The notes beneath the pieces are model-generated. The model ran no database searches. It saw only the letters and a list, made by a program, of their open reading frames with translations, and was not told the DNA's origin. The translations under genes were made by a program, and so were the position numbers. A stretch of DNA of 64,000 nucleotides from Bretschneidera sinensis (lineage: Eukaryota; Streptophyta; Magnoliopsida; Brassicales; Akaniaceae): contig CM043700.1 of NCBI GenBank assembly GCA_023935145.1, forward strand, positions 24,522,001 through 24,586,000, read 5' to 3'. Positions 12,160 to 24,500 of the stretch are shown one piece after another (position 1 is the first letter of the stretch; each line of letters starts with the position of its first letter).

Positions 12160-12300
12160 ATTAAAATAATAAAAGTAATTAATTAATAATTAAAAACAAA
12201 AAAAGAAATCCATTTAAAATACAAGAGTAAAGGTTAGATCTCTTGAGATTTAGGCTTGTGTGGATGCTCACTTGTGATTTTCCCACTCAATACCTAATCT
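12160..12300 (-). repeat. Right arm of the inverted repeat
   Basis: Reverse complement matches 5616-5752: GGATGCTCACTT, CAAGAGTAAAGG, TAATTAATTAATAATTAA and TGATCATTA in mirrored order. Confidence 0.7.
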
Positions 12301-13370
12301 CCAACCCTAAATTGAGTGGTAGCTAAAAGGTATTTTAATCATTATGATAACTTTTTAATGTGATTATCCGTAAATACCCCTCGATGTTATTTTGGATAAT
12401 CCATTGACAATAAGCTATGTGCCTTCATATTTTCTACTTGTCTTTTTCTTTACGATATGCTTAGGTGACTTCGAGTACCTTCTTGTATCTCACAGTTGGC
12501 ACTCTTCTTTAGAGATTAAATCTAAAACCACATTCAAATGATTTTTTTTAAAAAATAAATTACATTAATCTAACTAAAATTAATCAATAATTACACTTGC
12601 CAAACCTGTTTTTTAAAATATAAACTTACGCTGATCTTTATCGATGCCCATCTGCCTTCCGTTTGTCCCTCCCAGTCCCAGCTAACTTCTTCCTCCCTTA
12701 ATCTATTTTTCACCTTTATCAATTCAATTAAAGCATTATTAAATTTTAAAGCTAACTGCTTAAACAATATTTTAAAAAAAATAAGAACAAGTGCCTCAAT
12801 CTCTCTGCTCAAGTTCGCGAAGACAAAGACACTACCACCACCGTCGTGCTCACACAACAAGTAAAGCTTTTCCATTCCACCCCTCTTCGCCGTTATGTCT
12901 CTCTTCTTTCGCTTGTTTCTCTCTCTTCTAAATCGGGTCAGAATCCCCTCACCCAACCCTCAGCCGCCCACTGCCACCATCATCAACCTCTTGCCTCCAT
13001 CTTAATGACCAGATCCGACAGATCTTGTCAGATCCGATGATATGTTCTCGAGTTAGCTCCGTCAATCATCGTTGTGGTGCATGATTGTAGGTGGTGGAGA
13101 AGAAATCGGGGCTTATGACTGAATTAACTACGTAGGGATTGCAACAAAAAAAAAGTTCAATTCTTGTTGAATTTCTGGGGTTTGTAAAAAAAGTCAGTTC
13201 TTGTTGGGTTTCTGTTAGTATCTATGGCCATAGAAATGGGTTTATTTTTCTTTGTTTTTCTTGAAGTTATAATGTGTTTAGAGAAGTTCTTTTTTTGTTG
13301 TATTCTTTAGAATTCTTTGCAGTCAAATGTTTGTTTTACATGAAAATTTCCGAATATTCTTCTGGTGCAT
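12301..13370. other. Intergenic DNA with CT-rich, UTR-like stretch
   Basis: 12301-12600 is AT-rich. 12840-13040 is C/T-rich and could be an old promoter or 5' UTR-like region, but no protein family is recognisable in any frame. Confidence 0.35.
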
Positions 13371-13480
13371 ATGCAATTGCCAAACCTGCGGTTGTGGGAC
13401 ATAGTGGATGAGTTTGTTTACCAGTTCCAGAGCTTTTGTGTCGGGACAGGACCAAGATGAAGGATAAGATTGAGCGGATG
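13371..13480 (+). pseudogene. Fragment of eIF3 subunit L coding sequence
   Basis: From ATG 13371 the frame reads MQLPNLRLWDIVDEFVYQFQ followed by SFC, which matches the highly conserved segment of translation initiation factor eIF3l that reads MQLPN..LWDMVDEFVYQFQSFC in plants. About 24 codons are clear. A +1 shift then gives RDRTKMKDKIER, resembling the next segment (YRAKMKNKTEEE), so the piece is frameshifted. No other eIF3l exon is visible on either side. It is a gene relic or captured fragment, not a working gene. Confidence 0.7.
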
Positions 13481-14890
13481 TTTGAGTTTTATTTCAATTA
13501 GTTTTTTGTTTGAGAGAGAGAAGGGAGGGAGGAGAGAAAAATCTTGTCAGTCGACTGGGAGGGAGAAAAAATTACATTATTTCATTAATTACATTATTTC
13601 ATATCTTCGTGAAGTCCATTCGATGACATGCGCCAAGGATCGTGAAGTACTGTTTGGCATCGATAGAAATGCTATCAATTTGAAAGTTTGCTAGGTGTAT
13701 AGGGCATCCAATGTTATGGTGGTATCAACTGAACTGTACCTTTGTCTAGATGCACCATCGAATCAGTATGGAGGTCCAACGTCCATAACCTTGCTTGCTT
13801 CATTTGAATGAGTATATCTGTTGGTATGTAGTATCATCATGTTGTTTGATCATCCGTTAATCGAACGAACTTAAAGAACTAATTACCCATACTTGACTTG
13901 AAGAATTAACCATAAAGGTCTACTTACATGAAAACTTTTTTTTTCACACATGATCATTCAACTTTCTTATTGTTTTCCCTAGATATTCTTGGCGTGATTG
14001 TTTCCTTGATTATTCTATGCACATGTGAGATTTTTTGCATACATGTGAACCCTTATTTTGTCATATTGCTTATCATGCCTAATCTTTTCATGTGCATATT
14101 TTGAGTTCAGATCAATTTTATGTTTTAACTGAAACAACTTTTTTCAATGTATTCAAATTAGATAATTTTTTATTAAAATGATATTAAGTCATTTTGGGTT
14201 TGTTAGAGTAAAATTTGAGTTTCGAGTTTGGATTAAGTCTGGCTTTGGGTAGATACATGTCTGGATCATTTATAATTTTAGGATGTTCAATAAAGTCAAT
14301 TTAAGATAACATTGTTTTACATTTTATTTGTAATCAAATGAAAATGAAATATTTCATTTTCAATTGAATTGAAAGAAGAATTTATTTATAAATGAATTTT
14401 ATGTTTGACTTTCTTATTTTAAATTGTAGAATTTAACTGAATTTTTATGTTTAAATTTTTTAGAATAAATGAAGAATTAAAAAAAAGGGAAAAGAGGAGA
14501 GGGGAGGGATAAGGAGAGAAGAAAAGAGTGTATTTTGATCAATATAATTTTTTAATTTTCATTTTGTAGAATTCGTTTGTAAATCTTACAAGTTAACTCA
14601 ATTCAATAGTAAATTCATTTCGAAATGAATTTTATATTTTTTTATTGTTCTAAACATAACAAATATAAAATTACAAATAAATTTTATAAAATTTAAAAAA
14701 TTTATTTATTTTAAACAAATTTTTAATGTATTTTTAATTAAAATCAAATTAAATTTTAGATGTTTGGATTGAATTTTGTCACCTCTAAATTATAATAATA
14801 AAAAAAAGTAATTGCACCATTTTCCTTAAATTTTAATAATCACAAAATAAAACAACACAGATTTCAATTCGCACTGTTCATAAGAGCACA
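13481..14890. other. AT-rich intergenic DNA
   Basis: Includes a GA-rich patch (13510-13570) and AT-rich sequence around 14330-14800 with repeated AATTTTAT/AATTGAAT phrases. No gene seen. Confidence 0.4.
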
Positions 14891-15593
14891 TGCACGCCTA
14901 GTGCTCCCGAAAGAAGCTCACTCTTTTGTTTTATGGCTCATTTCTTTTAGGCTGATTGGGTACCTATTTCTCCCCGATCCAGATTGCTTGTGCGTAAATC
15001 TTATCTGCGTTCTTCAATTTAGGTAAGTTTATGGCTACCCATTTACAGATCATCTATGAAATTTTTGTTGCATTTTATTCTCGGTTTTGTTCTTTTTTTT
15101 AATTATTTGTTTGGTAGCTGCGAAAATGTATGAAAAGAAAGAAGAATTCAACGTCAAATCGGGTAATTTAGGTTGTGGTGGTTTTAGATATACGATATAA
15201 ACTGAAGTAAGCTAAATAGTTGTATACCACTCAGTTGGCTAAGGTGAATTCTAAGTTCTAAAATTTCAAGTACTTCTCTTGACCTTCATTTTTTGAGCTG
15301 CTAAACGGATCACTTCCGCAATTGAACAAGATACTGGCAGATGAGTTGCTTTTACCTGCAACTTGATGTCTTTTTTGGGGGGCTATCTTTCTCAGGCTTT
15401 ATTTCTGTCGCAACAAGTGTTTAAGAGGAGGAAACCGTAGAAGAATTTTAGTAGAAAAATAGCTGAATTTGCGAGGATTTGGAGTTTCAACGGGTTAAAA
15501 AGGCCGAGCCAATGGAATTTTTTTTGGAAACGGTTGCCGAAGACCACAAAAGGTCTTTGTGATGGAAAGAAGAGTTTTTTGGATATCTGGGAA
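14891..15593 (+). other. Probable 5' UTR with intron of the DENN gene
   Basis: A good donor context (AG|GTAAGTTT at about 15021-15028) follows a C/T-containing leader, and an acceptor-like TTTCTCAG lies near 15396, before the coding exon. This suggests a 5' UTR exon at about 14900-15022 and an intron to about 15396. Out-of-frame ATGs at 15512 and 15562 precede the start codon and could act as upstream ORFs. Inference only. Confidence 0.4.
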
Positions 15594-18500
15594 ATGAGTC
15601 GATCTCCTTCATATTCTGTGAAGTCGGAGCTTAATTTAAAGCCTGACCCGGAGTCTTTGCAACGATGGGCTCTTGCATTTTGCATCATTAGATTTGATCT
15701 CGAACAGGGTCAGCTTGTAGAAGAGTGCTACCCACCTGGTTGTCTCACACAAGATGAGGAACTTGAGGTCGCATTTAGTTCATTTCCAGATTCTGTTTCC
15801 CAGCACCATAACCGTTCGAGCATTCATGATTGCATCTTCTTTTTCCGGTTCCGAAGGCGAAAAAATATTCAAGAGGGAAATGTCACTTCATCTGAGATAA
15901 CAGAAATTGATGATAAAAAAATACCTGCAAAGTCCTCAGAGGAGAAAATTGTTAAACGATCGAAAATTAGTGGTAATGGTAAAGGTTCAGAATACTTATA
16001 TGGTTATGTCTTTAATAGACAAAGACATGATGAGAGGTTAAAGCGAGGTGGGGAACAAAAATCCTTAGTGATATTGTCTCATACTCCTTACTCAAGTGTG
16101 TTTAGACCTTTGTTGCAAATCATGGGTCCTTTGTATTTCGACATTGGAAAAAAAGCTATTGAGCATATTGCTGCTTATGTTTCTATATGGCCTTCTCCTC
16201 TGCCTGGTAAGCTAATGGAACTTCCTATTGGGAATGCAATGCTTAAAGTGAACTTGCCACCTGCTCACAGCTTGCCCTTGGAAAATGGAAGGTTGTTGGA
16301 AGAGTCGGCTTCCTCTATGGCCCCTTTTCTTCCTACTAATCAGTCAGCCCCACAAGGTCTTTTTCATGATTCAGATCTTTTTGGCATGTTCAGGGGGATC
16401 TTATTGAAGCTTTGGGTGTTATGGGAATTGTTACTTATTGGTGAGCCCGTTCTTATCATAGCACCAACACCTCCACAGTGTTGTGAGGCTGTTGCCAGTC
16501 TAGTAAGTTTGGTTGCACCGCTACTTTGTAGTGTTGATTTTAGACCGTATTTTACGATCCATGACCCAGAATTTGCACAGTTAAACTCTCTTCAAGAAGG
16601 AGACATTTTCCCTCCAATGGTTTTGGGTGTGACAAACCTCTTTTTCCTAAAAGCTCTTCGTAACATCCCTCACATTGTATCAGTTGGAAGCCCTGCTCCT
16701 AATTCAAATCGGGTTGCCTTTGCAAGTAGGTCCTCTACTGGCAGAATTTCTGGTAAAGCCGAAGGACTTGGTCTTCGACAGCTTTCTTTGAAGAAGTTCT
16801 CTCCTTCAAGTTTGTTGAATGCTGTGAAGTTGAGGAGAGATGGTCCTCTGTGTCTCATGACAGAACATAAGGAAGCCATTTGGAGCACTTATGCTGCAAC
16901 AACCAAGCCAGACACTTCTATCTTGAATAGGCTTATCGATGCGGGAATGTCACCAAGGGTTGAGGAGTCTATGTCAGTTGTTAACAATGAAATATTGCGT
17001 CGGCATTTCTTGGAGCTCACTACCAACTTTTTGGCCCCTTTTGGCCCATACTTTCGGGTTACTACCCCTTCTGAAGGATCTTCTCCATTTATGGACCCTC
17101 CTCCTCTCCCTCCATTTAGTGCTGATGAATTCCTTTCAAACCTATTGGCGAGAGGCGTGGGGAAGTTTTTATCAAAACGGATGAGATCTAACTGGTTGGA
17201 CTTATACAGGTAATGAATTTTAACTGTCATTCATATTGTTTACCACCGCTCCCCATCATCTACTAGTTGGTTTGTCTTGTGTGCATATGATTTTCTAGAT
17301 TTTAATTTTCTAGTCTCTCTTTAGCTTGCCATCTTCTCACCTTACTTGATTAGATGCCTTGTGTTTCTATTCAGGTGGTTTTTGAGAGGACCAAACTTTA
17401 TGCCGTGGTTTGAAAGAAGGCGTGCCATTGCTGAGCAAGAACAAAATAGATTATGGTTGCAGGCAAGAATGAAGACTGACGTACTGCAGCTTATATCTAA
17501 AATGTCTGAACTGGAAATTGTTGATTCCTTCAATGCTATTGAGAAACATCTTCTTGGAGAAATAAAGGTAATTTTATCTTCCCCTTGGATTATATGATGT
17601 TTCATTGCCTCTTTCTCTAGTACCTCATTATTATATATAGTACTATCTAATCAGGATGGTTTCTAAATTTCAACACATTTTCCAGCCTCTGAGTAAGAAC
17701 ATTTATCTTTGAACAATACAACCTATATATTTATGAATATTGCTAAGCCAGAACTCATCTCTTCATGGGAGATGTGAAGAAAAAGAAAAGTAGCATGGTT
17801 AATTGTTGTGTTATAGCATTTAAGATGCTGTACAAAGTAGAACGCAAACGAGTAGTCATTGGTGTGGCAATGTATGGAGTTATGAAGGTGCATTTACCAC
17901 TAATGATGTGATTCAAGGACAAGAAAGAATGGCTGGGTTTGGAGGGGTGAATATCATCCTAAGGAATCATATACAACTTGTATATGCAAATTTGAGTTTC
18001 TTTATTTAACACTGTTCTCCAAGCGTCTATTCTGAACTTGGTGTTTGATAGTATGCCATGTTGAATTTAGTAGTTGACCTTCTTCTGTATTATCGATTGG
18101 TGACTTGTCTATTGGGATCAGTGAAAGCAAGGGATGAAGTTGGACTGAAGTTGGACTGAAGTTGCTTTCTCATAGTACTCTGATCGTTATTTTAAACTTT
18201 CCCAGTGCAGAATTTTCCCCATTTCTTTGGTTTGTTGCATGATTTTGAACTTGCACAAGTGTCGACAGCCTCTCTTCTTTCTGAATAAACATTTAGGCCT
18301 TAAAGTATGATTCAATTTTAAGATATTTAAGCTTGCATTGAACTCCTTTTCTATATTGATAAATTCTCCTCAATCTTGTTCTCCTCAAATCAATTTTCAA
18401 TAATTGGAATTTATGTGTTCATAGTTGCCATCATACTAATGGACTAAAAAGTTGGTTTTATAGCTTCATTTATTTTTTATACTTGTAAAATTTTTTGTGG

Positions 18501-21500
18501 TGTCTTGGGTGATCACTGTATAGTTATGTCATTCTGTTGGAAACCTTTAATCTACAGTTATCATGTTGTTATGATTGCTCAGTTTGAGTCATACTATCCA
18601 ATTGTGATAAGTTCTTGAATTTATGTACGAGGAGAACTTTTGAGCTTGAACTGGAAATTGGTACCTGCTTTAGCAAGATTGATAAGGTAGACATGTGAAC
18701 AGAGTAAACTTTATCAGAAATTTCACTTTATCTACTGACACGCATGGCTATTATTGTCAAAGACCAAGTGTGATCTAACTTAGGTTATTATTAGCTAGAT
18801 AAGCTTGTTTGATTCACTTTATAGCGCCTTTTCTTTTCCAGTTTGAATGGTTGTCAGGTTTTAGTTGTTAAGGAGCCTCCTCGTTTTGAACTGCTGATTT
18901 CCACTGGATCTCTGTTATTCGAGTGCACATCATACACTGTTCTAAGCCCCCAGTCTGCTGTACTAATTCTGTCTAATCCCTCATATTCAGGACTAAATTC
19001 CAGTATATCTGAATATTGTGATTCCTTTCTGGAATTTCCATAAGGACTCCACCTTTTTTCTCTGTTTAGGAGATCTACTCTCTGAGATGATCACTCCATT
19101 TCTTGTTCAATCTCTTTAAATTTGTTTGCAGTTTCTAGCGTGCTTAGTAAAGGTTATGATGGAGCACACAAGAAAGAATAGAGTTTGTTATAATTTAAGG
19201 TATGGGGACAAATTTGTAATCGTAAAATATTATAGGTATTTTGAGTTTTAGTAATTATTAGATAGTTTCCTTATTTGAGTTTAGTGATTAATTAGTACTT
19301 AATTTCTTTATTAGAGATCAAATAGTAATATTTTAGGAAATTTAGATTTAGGCAATTAGATATCTATTAGAACTTAATTTCTTTATTTAAAGTATGCCTT
19401 ATTGGAGTAAGACTAGGATTCCTAAAATCTATATAAGAGAGATCCCTATGTTAATTTTCAGCTAGTTTATGAATGAATAAAATTGAGTATTATTGAAATT
19501 CTCTCAACCTCCCGGGTGGCTTGATTTCTCTTTCAATTCCCAGGGTAGCCTGATTTCTCTTCCAATCCCCAAAGTAACCTGGTTTCTCTTCCAATCCCTC
19601 GGGTGGCCTGGTTTCTCTTCCAATCCCTAAGGTGGCTTGGTCTCTCCTTCAATCTCTAGGGTGGCCTGGTTTTTATATCTTCTTTATTTTCTATTATACA
19701 TCAGTTTGGTATAAGAGCCTAAATCCACATCACCATACATCCTCCAAACAAACTGACGGGGAACACGAGGAAGATTAGAATTAGGGATTTTAATTTAAGA
19801 ATTTGGGGATAATTATGTAATCAAAAACAATATTATAGGTATCTAGGTATAGTTAATTTTTATACTGCAATTTCCTTTAATAATTCAGTTTCCTTATCAG
19901 ACTAGGGTTAAGATCTCTATATAAGAAGCATCTCTATGTTATTTGTAGTCAGCTTGGAGAATTAATAAAAAAACAGATTATTGAAATTAAACACTCTGTG
20001 ATTGCGTAGTTGTTCGCGCCATGTGATTTGGTTGTGGTTCCCATGTGATTTGGATCGGTTATCTTTTATGTTTAGTTTATCTTTATTTCTCCCCTACTAT
20101 ACGACATCAAGTGGTATCGGAGCGCAAGGATCCTAAGATTTTCATCGTCCGTTGAACACACACAACCTAGAGTAGCAGTCGTCGTCCTCCATCACCATCA
20201 GCCACCACCACCACGTGCCGCCTCCACTACCGGAAACCTTCCTCGACACCACTACTCTGCTCAAAATTTTTCCCCCCGATCTGCTACTCACGCACCTTGA
20301 ATCCACCGGGAAAAGGTCAAAAACCTCCTCAAGCACCGCCACACCTCAGCCCAGATCTACCTCTTTCCGGCTACCCAACGTCGAATCAGGGACCACCATT
20401 AGAACCGTCGGCCTCCCACAAGTTCAACCTGTTTTGCAACTGTCCGCTGTCGGCCGCCACCTGCCACCTCCGCCATTGCCACCCCAAACAATCGTGCCTC
20501 CACCAAACGGTGCGGCCCGGGCGATCAAACCCTGAGAAGCCCGGCCCTGCCCGTCACTTCCATTACCTGCTAAAAGCCGCTCCTCTTCAACCTTTAGTAG
20601 CCTGATCCAACTCCTCCCGCCACCACCCAGCCTAGCCGCCTCCACCCACTTGATCACAAGGTCATTTCCGGCCGAACCCCCCATCCAGCTCTAGTTCGAA
20701 CTGGATCTGATCGATATGACCCGCAATAACGATCTGGTCTAGTGCGCAAGACAGAAGAAGAAGGCGAGTCAGCCGAGCTGCACCTATCCAGCCGAGCCGA
20801 GCCGAGCCGAGCCAGTAAATAGTCCGAGCCAAGCCGAGCCACCTGAGAACAAAAATCATATTATTTTTTTCTCTTTTCTTTACTGTTATTAGCTGTATTC
20901 TTTTGATTAAAAAAAATAGAACAAACAGAAAAAGTGGCCCAAAGAAAAAACAGAAGAGTGGAGGAAAAAAAAGACCAAAAAAAATTGTTTAAGCTATTTT
21001 AGTTTACTATTATGTCTTATCGTACTGAGATTTGTATTCGAAACCTACAAGCTCAACTGTCAAGTGCTTACTCTCGTTTGGATGACTTGAAATTCAAAGT
21101 GATAAGGTATGGTTGGCGTTATCTTCCTCGGAGTATGTATGAAGAATATGAAGAACTCAAATATTGGGTTTATTGTGATTAGAGATGACTTGAAGAATTA
21201 CAGCACCAATATGCGTATGAGTATGATCAGAGTTCTCGAGATGTCCATGCTTTGAATAGTAATGGTGATTATATTTATGATGATGGAGTCGCTTATAAGA
21301 ATTATTATTATGCTCCTAAAGAGGCTAACCATGATTGTGTTGGGTATGATCGTGCTTACATAATTCAATTATTGATAGCATATAAAGAATTATGCAAGCC
21401 TTTGGATGTAGTGATAGTGAAAGACAAATTAAAGCTCACGAATGCTAGGGAAGACACCGAAGAGCAACAAAATGCCGACAAAGATGACGAACTGGTCGAC

Positions 21501-24500
21501 GATTAGCTTGATGTTGTGGAGCGTATTGAAACAGTTACTTGTGCAGTTGACTTGGTTGAGCCAGTCCAGAAAGGTTTTATTGAGCATACCGAGGAAGCTG
21601 AAAAGATTCAAGACAAACAGGACGAAAAGCTTAATGGTATGATTGAGGGTTGACTTGACACATGTCTTGGATATTGACTTTATCCTACCTACTCGGTTTC
21701 GCGCACCTCGCTAACAAGCATTTCCAACGCATATTTTTTCACCTCCTAATGACTTCGAATTCCATGAGTTTCGCGACTATACCTTATTTCTCCACGAATC
21801 TGAGCTGTTGATCCTCCTACACTTTTCAACTCGATGACGAGTTTTTTTAAGTGGTGGAGAATGATGAGGAACACGAGGAAGATTAGAATTAGGGATTTTA
21901 ATATAAGAATTTGGGGATAATTATGTAATCAAAAAAATATTGTGGGTATCTAGGTGTAGTTAATTTTCATATTGCAGTTTTCTTTTATAATTCAGTTTCC
22001 TTATCGGACCAGAGTTAAAATCTCTATATAAAATGCGTCTTTATGTCATTTGTAGTCAGCTTGGAGAATTAATAAAAAAACAAATTATTGAAATTAAACA
22101 CTTTGTGATTGAGTAGTTGTTTGCGTCATGTGATTTAGTTGCGGTTTCCATGTGATTTGGAAATATCCATGTGATTTGGATCGGTTTTATCTTTTATGTT
22201 TCGTTTATCTTTATTTCTCCCCTATTGTACGGCATCACAAACCCTAGCCCAAATGAGTGGAAAAACTCCAATCTGAAAAGAAAAAAATGTTTTTTGTGCC
22301 GTGAAGAGTGTCACTACAGTGTTATGCCAATTTTTTTTTTTTATTTTGCTTTTTGTAGTTTTTTATTTCTGTTAAAAAACTAAAAAATGAAACTGAGAAA
22401 AAAGAAAAAAAAAAACATGTTTCCTTTTCATGCTATATTTTTGTTTCTGATTTATTTAAATTAGAAATATGTTGTATATTTTCGACTGTTTCTAATTTAA
22501 ATTAGAAATATGTTGTCTATTTTCGAGCTTGACCAACAACTCACTGAAGTTTGATATAAGCTTACAAGTCCTCATTCTTCGATTGATAAGCTCCTTTGTC
22601 TTCTTGATCAAACTAAACTATGTTTTTCAAAGATAACACAATCACCTCCTACATTGGTGCAAACTGCATTTTCTTTATTGATAGAAGCTTTAGTTGTTGA
22701 CCAGTTTTTCAGGCATTCACATATTGATGTGAAAATTGCAGTCGCCTCATGCATTAGTGAGATAACAAGAATAACTGCACCGACACCCAACTGATTAGTG
22801 TTGTCGTTTGAAAATCTAGCTGATATGCTAAGAGGATCTCAATTCTTGATATTTTCACCAAGGTCAACTTATGTCTAGTGATGCTAGATCTTGAATGCGG
22901 TACGTTGATTATTAATATATTTCAGCATTTTCTTACGACTATAAGGAATTATCACTAAAAGGATGCTTTTTCTTTTATGAAGACTATGATGTCCGATGTT
23001 CTAGAAAACATTGATGATTGGAGTGTGGATGATGTTCTAAAAGTTCTCACATTTATTTTAGCTACCGTTAGAAAGGATAACGAGGAAGTTTTTCCAATTG
23101 CTCATAATTTTTCGAAAAGAGTTCTTATACATTGTCGTTTGAAGCTTCAAATTTTGGGTATTTCTTCAAATAACTATAGTACAGTGGATGATACTACATA
23201 CCAAGAAACTGCAAGTCATATAGATATTTATGTGGTTGATGAGAGGAAATACAAAAGGGCACTGGTAAATGAAGAAGTGGATCAAGAGGTTGTACTAGCA
23301 ACAGTTCCTCCTTCATATTGATGTAGGACAGATAGGTAGAAAGAGAAGATGGGAGATTAGGCCGAGAGAAATTAGATCATGTAGAGGAAGACATCGATAA
23401 GGAAACAAAGATTAGAAAAGACTAGATAAGAAGACAAAAGATACCAAAATCTTTAATTCAATTCATAATTCTGCTCTCCCAAAATCAACATAAAAAGATG
23501 CTTATATAGGCACTAAGCACACTAGAAAATCCTACTAATTAATAACATCCCTAACATAAAAAATAAAAAAAATAAATCAAAACATAATATTTCCCAAAAC
23601 ATAATAGGAAATAAATCAAAACATAATAATTCCCTAATATCCCATAAATCCTAGAATAGTACATAATTCTTTTCCTTTTCTGCATCATTCCTATCTATAT
23701 AGGCACCAAGCACACTAGAAAATCCTACTAATTAATAACATCCCTAACATAAAAGAAAAATAAATCAAAACATAATATTTCCCAAAACATAATAGGAAAT
23801 AAATCAAAACATAATAATTCCCTAATATCCCATAAATCCTAGATTAGTACATAATTCTTTTCTTTTTCTGCATCATTCCTATCCCACTCGTAAAAAACTT
23901 GACCTAGAGTTTTGAAGTGATGAAGGATCAAAACTTGTGATTGTTGGAGTGGATCGGCGTAGGCTGAAAATTGTCTCGATATGGTGTCTGCAATTGGGAA
24001 CAAGAATGATATTAGAGGAGCTTCAACCTAAAGCGGTAGAACAAACTCGATGGAAGGAATATCAGGCACGCACATATCGGCATCCATGTTTTGGCAATGG
24101 TGATCTTCATTGTGAAGGGTTTCAAAAGATACATCCCGTAAATCGTGAGAATTGAGTCCTTTTTGCAATGACTGGAGCTTCCTCTTCAAAGTTTTCTTGG
24201 ATTGGAGAAATGGCTTCATACTTGGTGTCGTCGTGACACGAACCTCGATGAATAAAAGTTTTGGCGAAAGCTGCTTCCATTAATTGTGTTGTTCGTGCAA
24301 GGAGTTGTTGCATCTTGAGGATTCGAGTTTCAAAGATGGAATACTTGATCCCCAACTGGCAACAGTTGTCATAAATGCAACGACCATCAAGCTCGGTTTT
24401 AGCCCTGACAACAGCTTGAGGCAAACTATATTGCACAAGAGCTTGAAATCCCTCTGAATTTGGGAGAAGACCAATTTTCTCGATAGGACCGAACGGGCCA

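Noticed and set aside
16670..17230. Minus-strand open frames over the DENN exon
   Set aside because: Antisense shadows of the strongly conserved plus-strand DENN coding exon.
18843..19043. Possible extra DENN exon in intron 2
   Set aside because: Exon 2 joins exon 3 in phase and completes the conserved protein without it; the translation has no family resemblance.
20142..20860. Pro/Ser-rich overlapping ORFs on both strands
   Set aside because: They are the GC-rich leader of element A; all frames are open because of composition, and no domain is visible.
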